From Pseudomonadota bacterium (GTDB lineage Bacteria; Pseudomonadota; Alphaproteobacteria; GCA-2746255), in NCBI GenBank assembly GCA_040752895.1, contig JBFMHN010000001.1:88286-152285 (forward strand): DNA of 64,000 bases, given 5' to 3'. The translations under genes were made by a program, and so were the position numbers. Below the pieces are notes generated by a model. That model worked only from the letters and a program-made list of their open reading frames with translations, did no database searches and had not been told where the DNA came from. This document shows positions 53,404 through 62,848 of the stretch, in pieces (within the stretch, counting starts at the first letter, position 1; each line of letters starts with the position of its first letter).

Positions 53404-55473
53404 TTAGCGCCGCAAGTCGTCGGATATCCGCAGGGCTGGATTCCCGCCATTCAACTTCAGACGGTAGATTTGCAGATTTTCGAAAATGCGCTGCACATAA
53501 TTCCGTGTCTCGTAGATAGGTATGGACTCGATCCAGTCGATCGTGTCGGTATCCGATTCGCCGCCGGGGCGTCCGTACTCTCGAATCCATCTGTGGACCC
53601 GCGCCGGTCCGGCGTTATAGGCGGCAAGAGCCAAAATGTAGGAGCCGTTGAATTCGGTCAGCATCTGGTCGAGATAGGCGCTGCCGATTTGCAGATTGTA
53701 GACGGGATCGTTGAGAAGCCGCGTTTGTGAATAGTGCAGCCGAAGCGAACGCGAAACGGATCGCGCCGTTTGCGGAAGAATTTGCATAAGCCCATGGGCG
53801 CCAGCCGAACTGATGGCCCCTTGGTTGAGCTCGCTCTCCTGGCGGGTCATGGCTAGGATGAGGGCGGGCTCCGGCTTTACGTCCGGCAGATCGAGGATCG
53901 GATAGCCTTGATCCAAAAGGGGAATATTCGCACGTTGAGCCTGCTTGGTTACGGCGATGGCAAGGTCCGGACGTGCCAGCGAATGGGCGAGATCCGCGAT
54001 CCAGGCATAGGCCTCCTCGGTCGTCGCTTTCGAGGCCAACTGGAGGAGAAAGGGGCGTATATATTTTTTTTCGCCGAGTTCGTTAAGCAAGCGCACGACC
54101 TGCGTTAGCGGGTTTGCCTCCAGAGTCTGCGCGGTTTCCATTGTCGGCTTCGGCGTTGAAGCGGGCGGGAGGGGAAAATGGCCGGCAACCCGTTCAACCG
54201 CCAACTGCCCATAGTAGGTCGTAAGGTACTGCGAAGCGATTTGGTACCAGTGGGCCTGTGTGCTGCGCGCACCTATGACTTCGGCCGCCCGCGCCGCCCA
54301 ATAGGCGCCGCGCGCGCGGCTGATGGGATAACGGCTGGCTTCATGAAGTTTTGTGAAATGGCCGAAAGCGACCTCGGCGTCTTTTAGAAAACGCAAAGCG
54401 ATCCACCCCGACAGCCATTCCGCCTCGGCGAAGGCTTCGCCAGCTTCGAGGCCGTGATTGCTGGTCAGGCGATAGGCTTCCGAGTAGTAGCCTTTCTGGA
54501 AGAGGTGTCGAGAGACGGCGATGCGTTCAACCCACCAAAGGTCCGGCCGAATCAAATCCGTGGGGGGGTGCTCCAGAATCTCCTGGGCCGATTCCAGTTT
54601 TCCTTTCCGTCGCCGCCAGCGGAGGCGTTCATATTGAAGGCCCGCGTGCGATTGCAGATATTTAGGGACACGCTGGACGGCGCCGTCGACATCCCAATCC
54701 ATCCGCATAAGGCTGATACGCGCCAGGGCAAGGCTCCGGATGTCCGGGTCGACGCGGTACAGCATGCGCTGCGCTTCGGCGGCGCGATCGTTCCACAACA
54801 GCCGGTCGAGCCGCGCCGCGTGGTCCGCCTTATCCAGCAGGTCGCGATGCTTGGCGAGAAATTGGCGCTCCTCTTGTCGGGTGAAATTGGCGTGAATCCA
54901 GGTTTCCCGAAGATGCTTCTCGGCGGCTTCCTGGTCCCCCCTCCGTAAAAGCGCTTCACCAAGCAGGACGCGCCCGCGGGTCGTCACCGGCGGCTGGTCG
55001 GAAAACCAGGTGCGGATGGCGTCGTCCGGAAGGTTGCCGGGCATCGCTTCCTCGGCCCGCTGCCGGAGTAGACGTTGGTTTGGCCAATCGGGATGCTCGC
55101 GAAGGAAGTTCGCAATCTCGTCGAAGGAAGCGCCCGTTCCAGGTTGCGTGTAGTAAAGCCAGCGGATGGCCTCCGCTGGCAACGGGTTGTGGGCGAGGGA
55201 GGCAAGCACAAGCGCCTTTTTCCAGCGCTTTTCTTTGACTTCCACGAAGGCACGGGTGTAGGTACCGAAATCGGCGACCGAAAGAGGGGTCGCCCCTTCC
55301 TTCGGGACGGTCGCCGCCACCGCGGCAGGCAGAGAAAAAGACAGCAGGATAAAGAAGAATATGCCCGAGGCGATCCAGCCAAGAAAACCGGACGCCGGAC
55401 ATGTCGGTCGAAGCATGCGAATAGGGACCGTGGGCATCCCCCTCTGAAAGACGTGGAACGCAAGGTTTTCCAT
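53404..55473 (-). CDS. slt: Soluble lytic murein transglycosylase (Slt-like)
   Basis: 689 residues from the ATG at 55473. An N-terminal hydrophobic leader of about 25 residues (FLGWIASGIFFFILLSFSLPAAVAA) points to export. A long helical superhelical U-domain spans about 60-500. The catalytic SLT domain near 520-640 has ALTRQESELNQG-type LAMTRQESELNQGAISSAGAHGLMQILPQTAR, with the general-acid glutamate in the RQES motif, then AYNAGPARVHRWI. It cleaves glycan strands, giving 1,6-anhydro products. A TTG at 55500 and ATGs at 55434 and 55416 are other possible starts. The gene is divergent from dapA. Confidence 0.93.
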   Translation of the reverse strand: MENLAFHVFQRGMPTVPIRMLRPTCPASGFLGWIASGIFFFILLSFSLPAAVAATVPKEGATPLSVADFGTYTRAFVEVKEKRWKKALVLASLAHNPLPAEAIRWLYYTQPGTGASFDEIANFLREHPDWPNQRLLRQRAEEAMPGNLPDDAIRTWFSDQPPVTTRGRVLLGEALLRRGDQEAAEKHLRETWIHANFTRQEERQFLAKHRDLLDKADHAARLDRLLWNDRAAEAQRMLYRVDPDIRSLALARISLMRMDWDVDGAVQRVPKYLQSHAGLQYERLRWRRRKGKLESAQEILEHPPTDLIRPDLWWVERIAVSRHLFQKGYYSEAYRLTSNHGLEAGEAFAEAEWLSGWIALRFLKDAEVAFGHFTKLHEASRYPISRARGAYWAARAAEVIGARSTQAHWYQIASQYLTTYYGQLAVERVAGHFPLPPASTPKPTMETAQTLEANPLTQVVRLLNELGEKKYIRPFLLQLASKATTEEAYAWIADLAHSLARPDLAIAVTKQAQRANIPLLDQGYPILDLPDVKPEPALILAMTRQESELNQGAISSAGAHGLMQILPQTARSVSRSLRLHYSQTRLLNDPVYNLQIGSAYLDQMLTEFNGSYILALAAYNAGPARVHRWIREYGRPGGESDTDTIDWIESIPIYETRNYVQRIFENLQIYRLKLNGGNPALRISDDLRR

Positions 55474-55568
55474 AGTACGGTCCCGGTCCAATTTCAACAA
55501 GCGCGCTCGCCCTTGCCGCAGGGAATGGGTGAGGTTATGTTCCGCGGGTAATCGATTAACGGTCCAAA

Positions 55569-56444
55569 ATGTTTAAAGGTTCCTTTGTTGCGCTCGTAAC
55601 GCCCTTCCGCGCCGATACCATTGACGAGAAGGCGTATCAGTCTTTCATCGAGTGGCAGGTTTCCGAGGGCACGCACGGTCTCGTGCCGTGTGGAACGACG
55701 GGCGAGTCGCCGACCCTGAGCCACGCGGAACACCGGCGGGTTATCGAGCTTTGCATCGAGGCCGCGAACGGGCGGGTGCCGGTCATCGCCGGGACGGGAT
55801 CGAATTCGACGGCGGAGGCGATCGCATTGACGCGCCACGCCAAAGAGGCGGGCGCCGACGCGGCGCTCGTCATCACGCCCTACTACAACAAGCCCTCTCA
55901 AGAAGGGTTGTATCGGCACTACGAGGCGATTCACAACGCCGTTGATCTGCCGATCGTCATCTACAATATCCCTGGTCGGTGCGTGGTGGATATGTCGGTC
56001 GCTACGATGGCGCGGCTGGCGGCGTTGCCGAACATCGTGGGTGTGAAGGATGCAACGACCGATCTTGCGCGCCCTTCAGCGACGCGCCGCGCGATCGGGA
56101 ACGATTTTTGCCAGCTTTCCGGTGAGGACGCGACAGCGCTTGCGTTCTTGGCCGAAGGTGGGCATGGCTGCATTTCGGTGACAGCGAATGTGGCTCCGAA
56201 GCCACTTTCCGAAATGCACGAGGCCTGGTGGAGAGGCGATATTTCCGCCGCGCGAAAAATTCAGGATAGCCTGGTACCGGTTCATGAAGTCATGTTCGTT
56301 GATACGAACCCTTGCCCCGTGAAATACGCCGTCAGCCTGCGGGGGCATTGCGGCGGCGCGCTGCGTCTTCCATTGGTCGAGGTTTCGGAAACGAACAAGG
56401 AACGGATTCAAAAGGTGCTGGAAGCGGCGGGGCTGCTTGCCTGA
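55569..56444 (+). CDS. dapA: 4-hydroxy-tetrahydrodipicolinate synthase
   Basis: 291-residue DapA, which condenses pyruvate and aspartate semialdehyde at the first committed step of lysine and diaminopimelate synthesis. Motif GTTGESPTLSHAEH has Thr43/Thr44, VIYNIPGR has Tyr132, and VGVKDAT has the Schiff-base Lys160. The general proton relay residues are therefore all present. It starts ATG 55569 (MFKGSFVALVTPF). The 95-base gap to the opposite-strand transglycosylase must hold both promoters. smpB follows after 6 bases. Confidence 0.97.
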   Translation: MFKGSFVALVTPFRADTIDEKAYQSFIEWQVSEGTHGLVPCGTTGESPTLSHAEHRRVIELCIEAANGRVPVIAGTGSNSTAEAIALTRHAKEAGADAALVITPYYNKPSQEGLYRHYEAIHNAVDLPIVIYNIPGRCVVDMSVATMARLAALPNIVGVKDATTDLARPSATRRAIGNDFCQLSGEDATALAFLAEGGHGCISVTANVAPKPLSEMHEAWWRGDISAARKIQDSLVPVHEVMFVDTNPCPVKYAVSLRGHCGGALRLPLVEVSETNKERIQKVLEAAGLLA

Positions 56445-56450
56445 CGGGGA

Positions 56451-56924
56451 ATGGCAAGAGAACTTATCTCCACCGATCGCACCGTGGCGCAGAACCGCAA
56501 GGCTCGCTACAACTATCACGTGGAAGAAACCCTTGAGGCCGGAATCGTGCTTACGGGCCCGGAAGTAAAATCCTTGCGGCTTGGCCGATGCTCCCTGAAC
56601 GAAGCTTTTGCCGCAGAAAAAGGTGGGGAGCTGCATCTTTTCAACATGCACATTGCGGAATACGCGCCCGCGCGTCAGGAGGACTTTTCTCCCACGCGTC
56701 CACGAAAGCTTTTGATTCACCGTCGCGAAAGAAACCGTCTTTTTGGCGCTGTAAAGCGGGAAGGCATGGCCCTTGTGCCGCTCGCGGTCTATTTCAACGC
56801 CCGCGGGATTGCGAAAGTGTCCCTGGGCCTTGCCAAGGGCAAGCGCAAGGTGGATAAGCGCGCGGACGAGAAGCAGCGGGAATGGCGCCGCCAGAAAGAC
56901 CGTCTTTTAAAGGCGAAGTCTTGA
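56451..56924 (+). CDS. smpB: SsrA-binding protein SmpB
   Basis: 157-residue SmpB, which binds tmRNA and brings it to stalled ribosomes for trans-translation. Family segments: VAQNRKARYNYHVEETLEAGIVLTGPEVKSLRLGRCSLNEAF, FSPTRPRKLLIHRRE and GIAKVSLGLAKGKRKVDKRADEKQREWRRQKDRLLK, the basic C-terminal helix that acts in the mRNA channel. Length is normal. Encoded 6 bases after dapA; the ssrA RNA itself is not visible in the window. Confidence 0.97.
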   Translation: MARELISTDRTVAQNRKARYNYHVEETLEAGIVLTGPEVKSLRLGRCSLNEAFAAEKGGELHLFNMHIAEYAPARQEDFSPTRPRKLLIHRRERNRLFGAVKREGMALVPLAVYFNARGIAKVSLGLAKGKRKVDKRADEKQREWRRQKDRLLKAKS

Positions 56925-57632
56925 TCAGGTCGGGGTCATCTGTTTCCGCATATCGCGCATCACCGTCTCGAACATTTCTTCCGTCAACCGGCCCGTGTTC
57001 GTGTTGTAGCGCGAGCAATGATAGCTGTCGGTAAGGGTCAGCCGGTTGGGAAGCCGATAGCAGGCGCCGTGACGAAAGGGATAGGCGCTTCGCTTTAGGT
57101 TTAAGGCGGTTAAAATCGCCTCGTGTGCCACCCGTCCGAGGGCAAGCAGGAAACGAAGCCGCGGCATGGCGGCGACCTCGGCCGCCAGGAACGACCGGCA
57201 GGTGGCGATCTCGGCCGGTGTCGGGCGGTTTTCCGGCGGCACGCAGCGGACCGCGTTCGTGATGCGGCATTTCACGAGCCTAAGCCCGTCTTCGGGGGCG
57301 GCCCGGTATTCGCCGCGGGTAAATCCATATTTTCCGAGCAAGCGGTAGAGAAGTTCACCCGCGTAGTCGCCCGTGAAGGGCCGGCCCGTCCGGTTTGCTC
57401 CCTTCAAGCCCGGCGCAAGCCCTATGATCAACACCTCCGCGCTTAGAAGTCCAAAGGAGGGGACGGGTGCGTTGTGCCAGTCGGGATGCGCCTTTCGGTT
57501 TGCGTTCCGGAAGGTGACAAGACGCGGGCAATAAGGGCAGTCGAGCGCCGGATCGAGGGCGGCGGAAGCCGTTTTTTTGGAACACATCTTCGAAAGCGTT
57601 TTTCGGGTGGCCAACGTTCTATCGCCTTCCAC
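56925..57632 (-). CDS. Uracil-DNA glycosylase, family 5 (UdgB-like)
   Basis: 235 residues. N-terminal CPYCPRLVTFR contributes cysteines of an iron-sulfur site, with further cysteines in LVKCRITNAVRCV and possibly CRSF. Motif 1 reads IIGLAPGLKGANRTGRPFTGDYAGELLYRLL, and the C-terminal motif SYHCSRYNTNTGRLTEEMF matches UdgB (HxSxxNTxTG). These features fit family 5 enzymes, which remove uracil and other deaminated bases. Start GTG at 57632 is possible; ATG at 57587 (MCSKKTAS) is an alternative. It converges with smpB with no gap. Confidence 0.9.
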   Translation of the reverse strand: MEGDRTLATRKTLSKMCSKKTASAALDPALDCPYCPRLVTFRNANRKAHPDWHNAPVPSFGLLSAEVLIIGLAPGLKGANRTGRPFTGDYAGELLYRLLGKYGFTRGEYRAAPEDGLRLVKCRITNAVRCVPPENRPTPAEIATCRSFLAAEVAAMPRLRFLLALGRVAHEAILTALNLKRSAYPFRHGACYRLPNRLTLTDSYHCSRYNTNTGRLTEEMFETVMRDMRKQMTPT

Positions 57633-57711
57633 TGGTCCATGGCGGGCGGCTATTCTAAGGCGTCGGGCCCGTCGTTCAACCGGGCGTAATAGGGGGCGAA
57701 AGGGTTTTTAG

Positions 57712-58233
57712 GTGATTCTGCTCGGTCTGGGTTCAAACCTGCCAACCGCGGCTTACGGAGGCCCGCGGGAAAATTGCGAGGCGGCGCTTGCCGCGCTGGC
57801 GGCGGAAGGGGTTGCCATCCTTCGCCGTTCCCGCTGGTACGAGAGCGCTCCGGTGCCGCCCTCCGACCAGCCGTGGTTCGTGAACGGCGTGGCGGCGGTG
57901 GCGACCGGGCTTTCGCCGGAGGCCTGCCTTGCCTTGTGTCACCGGATCGAACGCCGATTCGGGCGGGAGCGGCGGCAAAGAAACGCCTCCCGGACGCTCG
58001 ATCTCGACCTCTTGGCCTGGGACGATCGCCGGCTCGAAGGCGGGAGCGCGGGAGTTACCGTGCCTCATCCGCGCCTTCACGAGCGCGCCTTCGTCTTGCT
58101 TCCGCTGGCGGAGGTGGTGGCTCCCGACTGGCGGCACCCGACGCTCGGCCTCACCCTTGAGGCGTTAATCCGCCGCCTGGCGCAAGGCCAGGTCGCTTTT
58201 CCGCTGCCGGGGGAAGAGGGTGAGGTGCCCTAA
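57712..58233 (+). CDS. folK: 2-amino-4-hydroxy-6-hydroxymethyldihydropteridine pyrophosphokinase
   Basis: 173-residue HPPK, which transfers pyrophosphate from ATP to the pterin in folate synthesis. It starts GTG 57712 ([11 protein letters not shown]), with [52 protein letters not shown] and [22 protein letters not shown]. The TLDLDLL aspartates bind magnesium. Length is a little above the E. coli enzyme by a short C-terminal tail. Precedes rpoZ by 103 bases. Confidence 0.95.
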   Translation: MILLGLGSNLPTAAYGGPRENCEAALAALAAEGVAILRRSRWYESAPVPPSDQPWFVNGVAAVATGLSPEACLALCHRIERRFGRERRQRNASRTLDLDLLAWDDRRLEGGSAGVTVPHPRLHERAFVLLPLAEVVAPDWRHPTLGLTLEALIRRLAQGQVAFPLPGEEGEVP

Positions 58234-58259
58234 CGGGGGGGCTTTATCGTCCTGCCACC

Positions 58260-58288
58260 TTGCACCCGACGCGGTGCAGCAATATATT
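58260..58288 (+). promoter_or_regulatory. Candidate promoter for rpoZ
   Basis: TTGCAC (58260-58265) and TATATT (58283-58288) are separated by 17 bases in the 103-base gap between folK and rpoZ. The -10 is a 5/6 match. A transcript would start near 58295, about 42 bases before the rpoZ ATG at 58337, and could serve rpoZ and the RSH gene downstream. Confidence 0.55.
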
Positions 58289-58336
58289 CCTTCTTGTCCC
58301 GGCTTGTTCCGGCTGCTCCTGCCAAAGAGGTGTTTT

Positions 58337-58747
58337 ATGGCCCGCGTCACGGTCGAAGATTGCGTTACCAGGGTACCCAACCGCTTCGAGCTAGTGGTTC
58401 TCGCCGTTCAGCGAGCCCGCGAGATTTCTGCCGGTGCCTCTCTCACCGTGGACCGGGACCGGGACCGGAATCCGGTCGTCGCTCTTCGGGAAATTGCCGA
58501 TGGGACGGTGGACCTGGATGGCCTGCGGGCTGAAAGAGTGCGCTCGCTGCAAAAGCACGCGAAGCTTGAGGAGCCGGAGGAGGACATCCTTGAACTCGTC
58601 GAGCAGGAACAGCGCCACGCCGCCGAGGTGGGGGAAGCCGTTCCCAGTGAAGAGGCTGAAGAGGACGTCCTTTCCATTGAGGGAGAACCCGACAACGAAA
58701 TGCTTGCGGCGGAGGCGGAAGAAGCTCCCCGACCGGACGAGGCGTGA
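58337..58747 (+). CDS. rpoZ: DNA-directed RNA polymerase subunit omega
   Basis: 136-residue omega, which assists folding and assembly of beta'. Start ATG 58337 gives [34 protein letters not shown], the standard start; AREI contacts beta'. [15 protein letters not shown] is followed by an unusually acidic tail from about residue 75 ([15 protein letters not shown]..., ending PRPDEA). An open frame from 58220 overlaps the end of folK and has no homology. It lies upstream of the RelA/SpoT homologue, as in many proteobacteria, where omega also takes part in ppGpp binding. Confidence 0.95.
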   Translation: MARVTVEDCVTRVPNRFELVVLAVQRAREISAGASLTVDRDRDRNPVVALREIADGTVDLDGLRAERVRSLQKHAKLEEPEEDILELVEQEQRHAAEVGEAVPSEEAEEDVLSIEGEPDNEMLAAEAEEAPRPDEA

Positions 58748-58865
58748 TCGGAGACGGCGCCCGGTTCTTGATCGGATGCCGCCGATATTTCCAACCTTCC
58801 GTTTTTTTATTCGTACGGCGGATTCGTTTCTCCCGCCTGAGGTTTTGAGGGAGGCATGATCGCCG

Positions 58866-61016
58866 ATGATTCGGCAGTTCGAATTGGTGGAAGCCATCCG
58901 GGCATACGACCCTTCCGTCGATGAGGAGATGCTGAATCGCGCTTACGTTTTTTCGATGAAAGCGCATGGCGCGCAGAAACGCGAATCTGGCGACCTTTAT
59001 TTTTCACACCCTCTCGAAGTGGCCGGCATCCTGACCCGGCTTAAATTAGGCGGCTCCTCCATCGCGACAGCTCTGCTGCACGATACCGTCGAGGATACGC
59101 TGACAACCGTTGAAGAACTCGAACGTCAATTCGGCCAGGAAGTTGCGCGCCTTGTTAACGGCGTGACAAAGCTGTCACGGATCGAGCTTCAATCCGACCG
59201 CACGCAACAAGCGGAAAATTTTCGAAAGCTTGTACTTGCGATGTCGGACGATATTCGCGTCTTGCTTGTCAAGCTTGCCGATCGTCTGCACAACATGCGG
59301 ACGCTGCATTACATTCAGGACCCGGAAAAACGCCGCCGCATTGCGCGGGAGACGATGGAAATATACGCGCCCCTCGCCAACCGGATCGGTCTTCATGAAA
59401 TGAAGGACGAATTGGAAGACCTGGCGTTTTCCGAACTGAACCAGGATGCCAGAAACTCCGTTCTTGCCAGGCTTAGCTATCTGCGCGAGGAAGGAGGGGC
59501 GAAAGTTCCGAAGATCGCTCGGGAACTCGAAGAAACGTTTCGCGGGGCCGGGGTTGAGGCGGCCGTCTCCGGTCGCGAGAAAAAGCCTTATTCCATCTGG
59601 CAAAAGATGGAACGCAAGAATATCAACTTTGAACAATTGTCGGACGTGATGGCCTTTCGGGTCGTCGTGAACGAAGAAGAAACTTGCTACCGGGCGCTTG
59701 GCATCCTGCATCGGCGCTACCGCGTCGTGCCTGGCCGCTTTAAGGACTATATCAGCACACCGAAACCAAACGGCTACCGCTCGCTTCATACCGGTGTCAT
59801 CGGGCCCGAACGGCAGCGGATCGAGATTCAAATCCGCACCCAGAGGATGCAAGACATCGCCGAGCGCGGCGTCGCCGCTCACTGGCAATACAAGGACGGT
59901 CCGACCAGCAGCATGGAAGGCCGCCAATATCGCTGGCTTCGGGAGCTTCTGGAGTTGCTGGAGAACGCTTCCGACCCGGAGGAATTCCTCGAGGAAACCA
60001 AGCTCGACATGTTCCAAGACCAGGTCTTTTGTTTCACGCCGAAGGGGGATTTAATCGCCTTGCCCAGAGGTGCGACGGCGGTGGATTTTGCCTACGCGGT
60101 CCATTCAGAGATCGGGAACACCTGCGTCGGCGCAAAAGTGAACGGACGGATGCTTCCATTGCGCAGCCAACTGCACAATGGGGACCAGGTGGAGGTCGTT
60201 ACGTCGAAAGCGCAAACACCGTCGCCGACCTGGGAACGGTTTACCGTCACCAGCAAGGCGCGGATGTCCATTCGCCGCTTTGTGCGCCTAGAGAAGCGCG
60301 GCCAATATGTCCAACTTGGAAAATCAATCCTGGAACGGATGGTTCAGAGTGAAGGGGCGGAGCTTAACGACAAGCTTTTCAAGGAAGTCTGCAAAAGTTT
60401 TCATTGCGCTGCCCCGGATGACCTGTACGCCGCGATTGGGGAGGGAAGATACACGGCGGAAGAAGTTTTCAAGGCCGCGTTTCCCGGCGTAAAGTCCTCT
60501 CGTTTCCGTGCCGCCAACGTGATTACGATCGGCCTGCGCAAGCGCAAGAAAAAGATTGGCGAAAATCCCGTTCCAATCCGGGGGCTCATTCCCGGAATGG
60601 CTGTACACTATGCCGGTTGCTGTTCGCCGCTGCCGGGTGACCGAATCGTCGGTATCGTGACGAAAGGGAAAGGCGTGATCATCCATACGATTGATTGCGA
60701 GATATTGCCAAGCTTTGACGAGCTTGCGGACCGTTGGCTCGATGTCGCTTGGAACGTCGGCGAGGGGAACACACCCACCTATATCGGGCGGGTCCATCTC
60801 GTCGTGCTGAACGAACCGGGTACGCTTGGCAATCTCTCGACCGTCATCGCAAGCCATGGGGCGAACATCAATAACCTTAAGCTCACGAATCGCTCGGCGG
60901 ATTTCTTCGAGCTTGTCATTGACCTCGAAGTGCAAGACGTCAAGCATTTGACCCGTATTATCGCAGCGCTTCGCGCATCGCCCGTGATCAATTCCGTTGA
61001 ACGTGCGCGTGGTTAA
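58866..61016 (+). CDS. Bifunctional (p)ppGpp synthetase/hydrolase (RelA/SpoT homologue)
   Basis: 716-residue long RSH enzyme of the stringent response. Hydrolase domain (about 20-180) has the HD metal motif with FSHPLEVA and LLHDTVEDT (His72-Asp73), so it should be active. Synthetase domain (about 240-350) has RFKDYISTPKPNGYRSLHTGV and IEIQIRTQRMQDIAERGVAAHWQYK. A TGS domain follows near 390-450 (VFCFTPKGDLIALPRGATAVDFAYAVHSEIG), then a helical/zinc-finger region with HYAGCCSPLPGDRIVGIV, and a C-terminal ACT domain. It is the only RSH in the window, as expected for alphaproteobacteria with a single Rel/SpoT. Confidence 0.97.
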   Translation: MIRQFELVEAIRAYDPSVDEEMLNRAYVFSMKAHGAQKRESGDLYFSHPLEVAGILTRLKLGGSSIATALLHDTVEDTLTTVEELERQFGQEVARLVNGVTKLSRIELQSDRTQQAENFRKLVLAMSDDIRVLLVKLADRLHNMRTLHYIQDPEKRRRIARETMEIYAPLANRIGLHEMKDELEDLAFSELNQDARNSVLARLSYLREEGGAKVPKIARELEETFRGAGVEAAVSGREKKPYSIWQKMERKNINFEQLSDVMAFRVVVNEEETCYRALGILHRRYRVVPGRFKDYISTPKPNGYRSLHTGVIGPERQRIEIQIRTQRMQDIAERGVAAHWQYKDGPTSSMEGRQYRWLRELLELLENASDPEEFLEETKLDMFQDQVFCFTPKGDLIALPRGATAVDFAYAVHSEIGNTCVGAKVNGRMLPLRSQLHNGDQVEVVTSKAQTPSPTWERFTVTSKARMSIRRFVRLEKRGQYVQLGKSILERMVQSEGAELNDKLFKEVCKSFHCAAPDDLYAAIGEGRYTAEEVFKAAFPGVKSSRFRAANVITIGLRKRKKKIGENPVPIRGLIPGMAVHYAGCCSPLPGDRIVGIVTKGKGVIIHTIDCEILPSFDELADRWLDVAWNVGEGNTPTYIGRVHLVVLNEPGTLGNLSTVIASHGANINNLKLTNRSADFFELVIDLEVQDVKHLTRIIAALRASPVINSVERARG

Positions 61017-61085
61017 AAGAGAATAGCCGCCGCTGTCCGGCGCTCATGTCTTCATCCGATTATTTAAGGTGCCGAACGTCCCGCG

Positions 61086-61667
61086 ATGCTCTTCAAACGA
61101 CACCATAAACCGCACCCCATTCGCCGCCTGTACAATTTCCTTTGGCCGCGCTCAGGGTGGCGCCGATCTTTTAAATACCTGTTTCATCGGGTGGGTCGGC
61201 TGCAGGATACCCCCCATGGTATTGCGGCCGGCTTTGCAAGTGGCGCCGCCATTTCCTTCACACCTTTCATGGGATTTCATTTTGTCGGCGCGGCGTTACT
61301 GGCGTGGTTGACGGGAGGCAATTTGCTGGCTTCGGCCATCGGAACGGTACTCGGCAACCCGTGGACCTTCCCCTTTATTTGGTACTGGATTTACCACTTT
61401 GGAAATTGGATCTTACAGAACACGCCCGCCCAAGGCGCCCCGGAGGCATTGACGATTCAGTTGATCTTTCAGCATCCGGGTTGGCTGCTGTGGCCGATGA
61501 CGGTTGGCGGTATTCCAACGGCAATTGTTGCTTGGGTTGTCTTTTATTGGCCCATCAAGAAAACCGTTGCGAGTTATAAGCGCCACCGGCACCTCCGCCG
61601 CGAGAAGGGCCGGCATCGGCGGGCGGCGCACTCCAAAACAAAAAAGCAGACCCGCGCCGGTGAGTGA
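61086..61667 (+). CDS. DUF2062 domain membrane protein
   Basis: 193-residue protein with DUF2062, of unknown function. N-terminal basic segment, then the family core with two to three membrane helices: GIAAGFASGAAISFTPFMGFHFVGAALLAWLTGGNLLASAIGTVLGNPWTFPFIWYWIYHFGNWIL, and a further helix near 125-150. The NPWTFP motif is typical. The C-terminus is strongly basic. It stands between the RSH gene and pdxJ, and its 3' end overlaps the pdxJ start by eight bases. Confidence 0.92.
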   Translation: MLFKRHHKPHPIRRLYNFLWPRSGWRRSFKYLFHRVGRLQDTPHGIAAGFASGAAISFTPFMGFHFVGAALLAWLTGGNLLASAIGTVLGNPWTFPFIWYWIYHFGNWILQNTPAQGAPEALTIQLIFQHPGWLLWPMTVGGIPTAIVAWVVFYWPIKKTVASYKRHRHLRREKGRHRRAAHSKTKKQTRAGE

Positions 61668-62427
61668 ACGCATTCGACTTGGGGTGAACATCGATCATGT
61701 CGCGACGCTGCGGAACGCGCGCGGCGGCACGCACCCGGACCCGTTGCGCGCGGTTTCCATTGCAGCCCGAGCCGGGGCCGATGGGGTTACGGCCCATCTC
61801 CGGGAGGACCGTCGCCATATCCGCGATGCGGATATCGTGGCGTTGGCGAGACAGGCCGAACTGCCGCTCAACCTTGAGATGGCGGCAACTTCTGCCATGC
61901 TCGAGACGGCGCTTGCCAATCGGCCGCACGCTGTTTGCCTGGTTCCGGAGAAGCGGCAAGAGTTGACGACCGAAGGCGGTCTCAACGTTCTCGCAGAAAA
62001 AAGCGGGCTTGCTGCCTATATCCAGACGATGGCATCGGCCGGTATCGCGGTATCGGTTTTCATTGACCCGGAGCACGGCCAGGTCGAGGCGGCGAGCCAA
62101 CTCGGCGTCGCCGCAATCGAATTCCACACGGGGCGTTATTGCAACGCGGACGGCGCGGCGCGGGTGGCGGAGTTTGGCCGGCTCGTCATGGCCGCGCGAT
62201 ACGCCGCCAAGCTGGGTCTCGAATGCCACGCCGGCCACGGGCTTACCTTCGATACGGTTGGTCCCGTCGCCGCTATCCCGGAAATCGTTGAATTGAACAT
62301 CGGCCATTTTCTGATGGGAGAGGCGCTTTTTACCGGTCTGGAGGCCAGCGTCCGGCGCATGCGCGTTCTCATGGACACGGCGCGCAGTACCCCTGTTCCG
62401 AAATCGGCGCGGCACGGTTCCGCATGA
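61660..62427 (+). CDS. pdxJ: Pyridoxine 5'-phosphate synthase
   Basis: 255-residue PdxJ, a TIM barrel that makes pyridoxine 5'-phosphate from 3-amino-2-oxopropyl phosphate and 1-deoxyxylulose phosphate. I start at GTG 61660 ([23 protein letters not shown]), which overlaps the DUF2062 stop; a longer reading from 61504 lies inside that gene. Further motifs: [38 protein letters not shown], and [36 protein letters not shown]. It overlaps acpS by four bases. Confidence 0.96.
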   Translation: MSERIRLGVNIDHVATLRNARGGTHPDPLRAVSIAARAGADGVTAHLREDRRHIRDADIVALARQAELPLNLEMAATSAMLETALANRPHAVCLVPEKRQELTTEGGLNVLAEKSGLAAYIQTMASAGIAVSVFIDPEHGQVEAASQLGVAAIEFHTGRYCNADGAARVAEFGRLVMAARYAAKLGLECHAGHGLTFDTVGPVAAIPEIVELNIGHFLMGEALFTGLEASVRRMRVLMDTARSTPVPKSARHGSA

Positions 62428-62837
62428 TTATCGGCTTCGGGAGTGACCTGGTTGATATCCGGCGGATCGCGCGCACTCTCGACCGCTTTGGCGATCGCTT
62501 TCTCAATCGCGTTTTTACCGAAACCGAACGCTGGAAAGCGACCCAGCGGCCGAGCCGGCTCGCCGCCACCTATGCAAAACGGTTTGCCGCCAAGGAGGCT
62601 TGTTCAAAGGCGCTTGGCACGGGTTTACGGCGCGGAGTCTTTTGGCGTGATATCGGAGTCCTGAACAGCCCTTCCGGAAAACCGGTGATCGAACTTACCG
62701 GCGGCGCCGCCCGGCGCATGGTCGAGATCACGCCGCCGGGGATGGCGGTCGGGATCGAGGTTTCCTTAAGCGACGAATACCCCTATGCCCAAGCCAGCGT
62801 TATCATCTTTGCCGTCACCGCGGCAGACAAAACTTAA
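62424..62837 (+). CDS. acpS: Holo-[acyl-carrier-protein] synthase
   Basis: 137-residue AcpS, which attaches phosphopantetheine to [38 protein letters not shown] contains the magnesium-binding Asp8, and [30 protein letters not shown] holds the catalytic glutamate. ATG 62424 overlaps the pdxJ stop by four bases, the usual pdxJ-acpS coupling. Length is normal. Confidence 0.96.
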   Translation: MIIGFGSDLVDIRRIARTLDRFGDRFLNRVFTETERWKATQRPSRLAATYAKRFAAKEACSKALGTGLRRGVFWRDIGVLNSPSGKPVIELTGGAARRMVEITPPGMAVGIEVSLSDEYPYAQASVIIFAVTAADKT

Positions 62838-62848
62838 GGAAAACCAAA

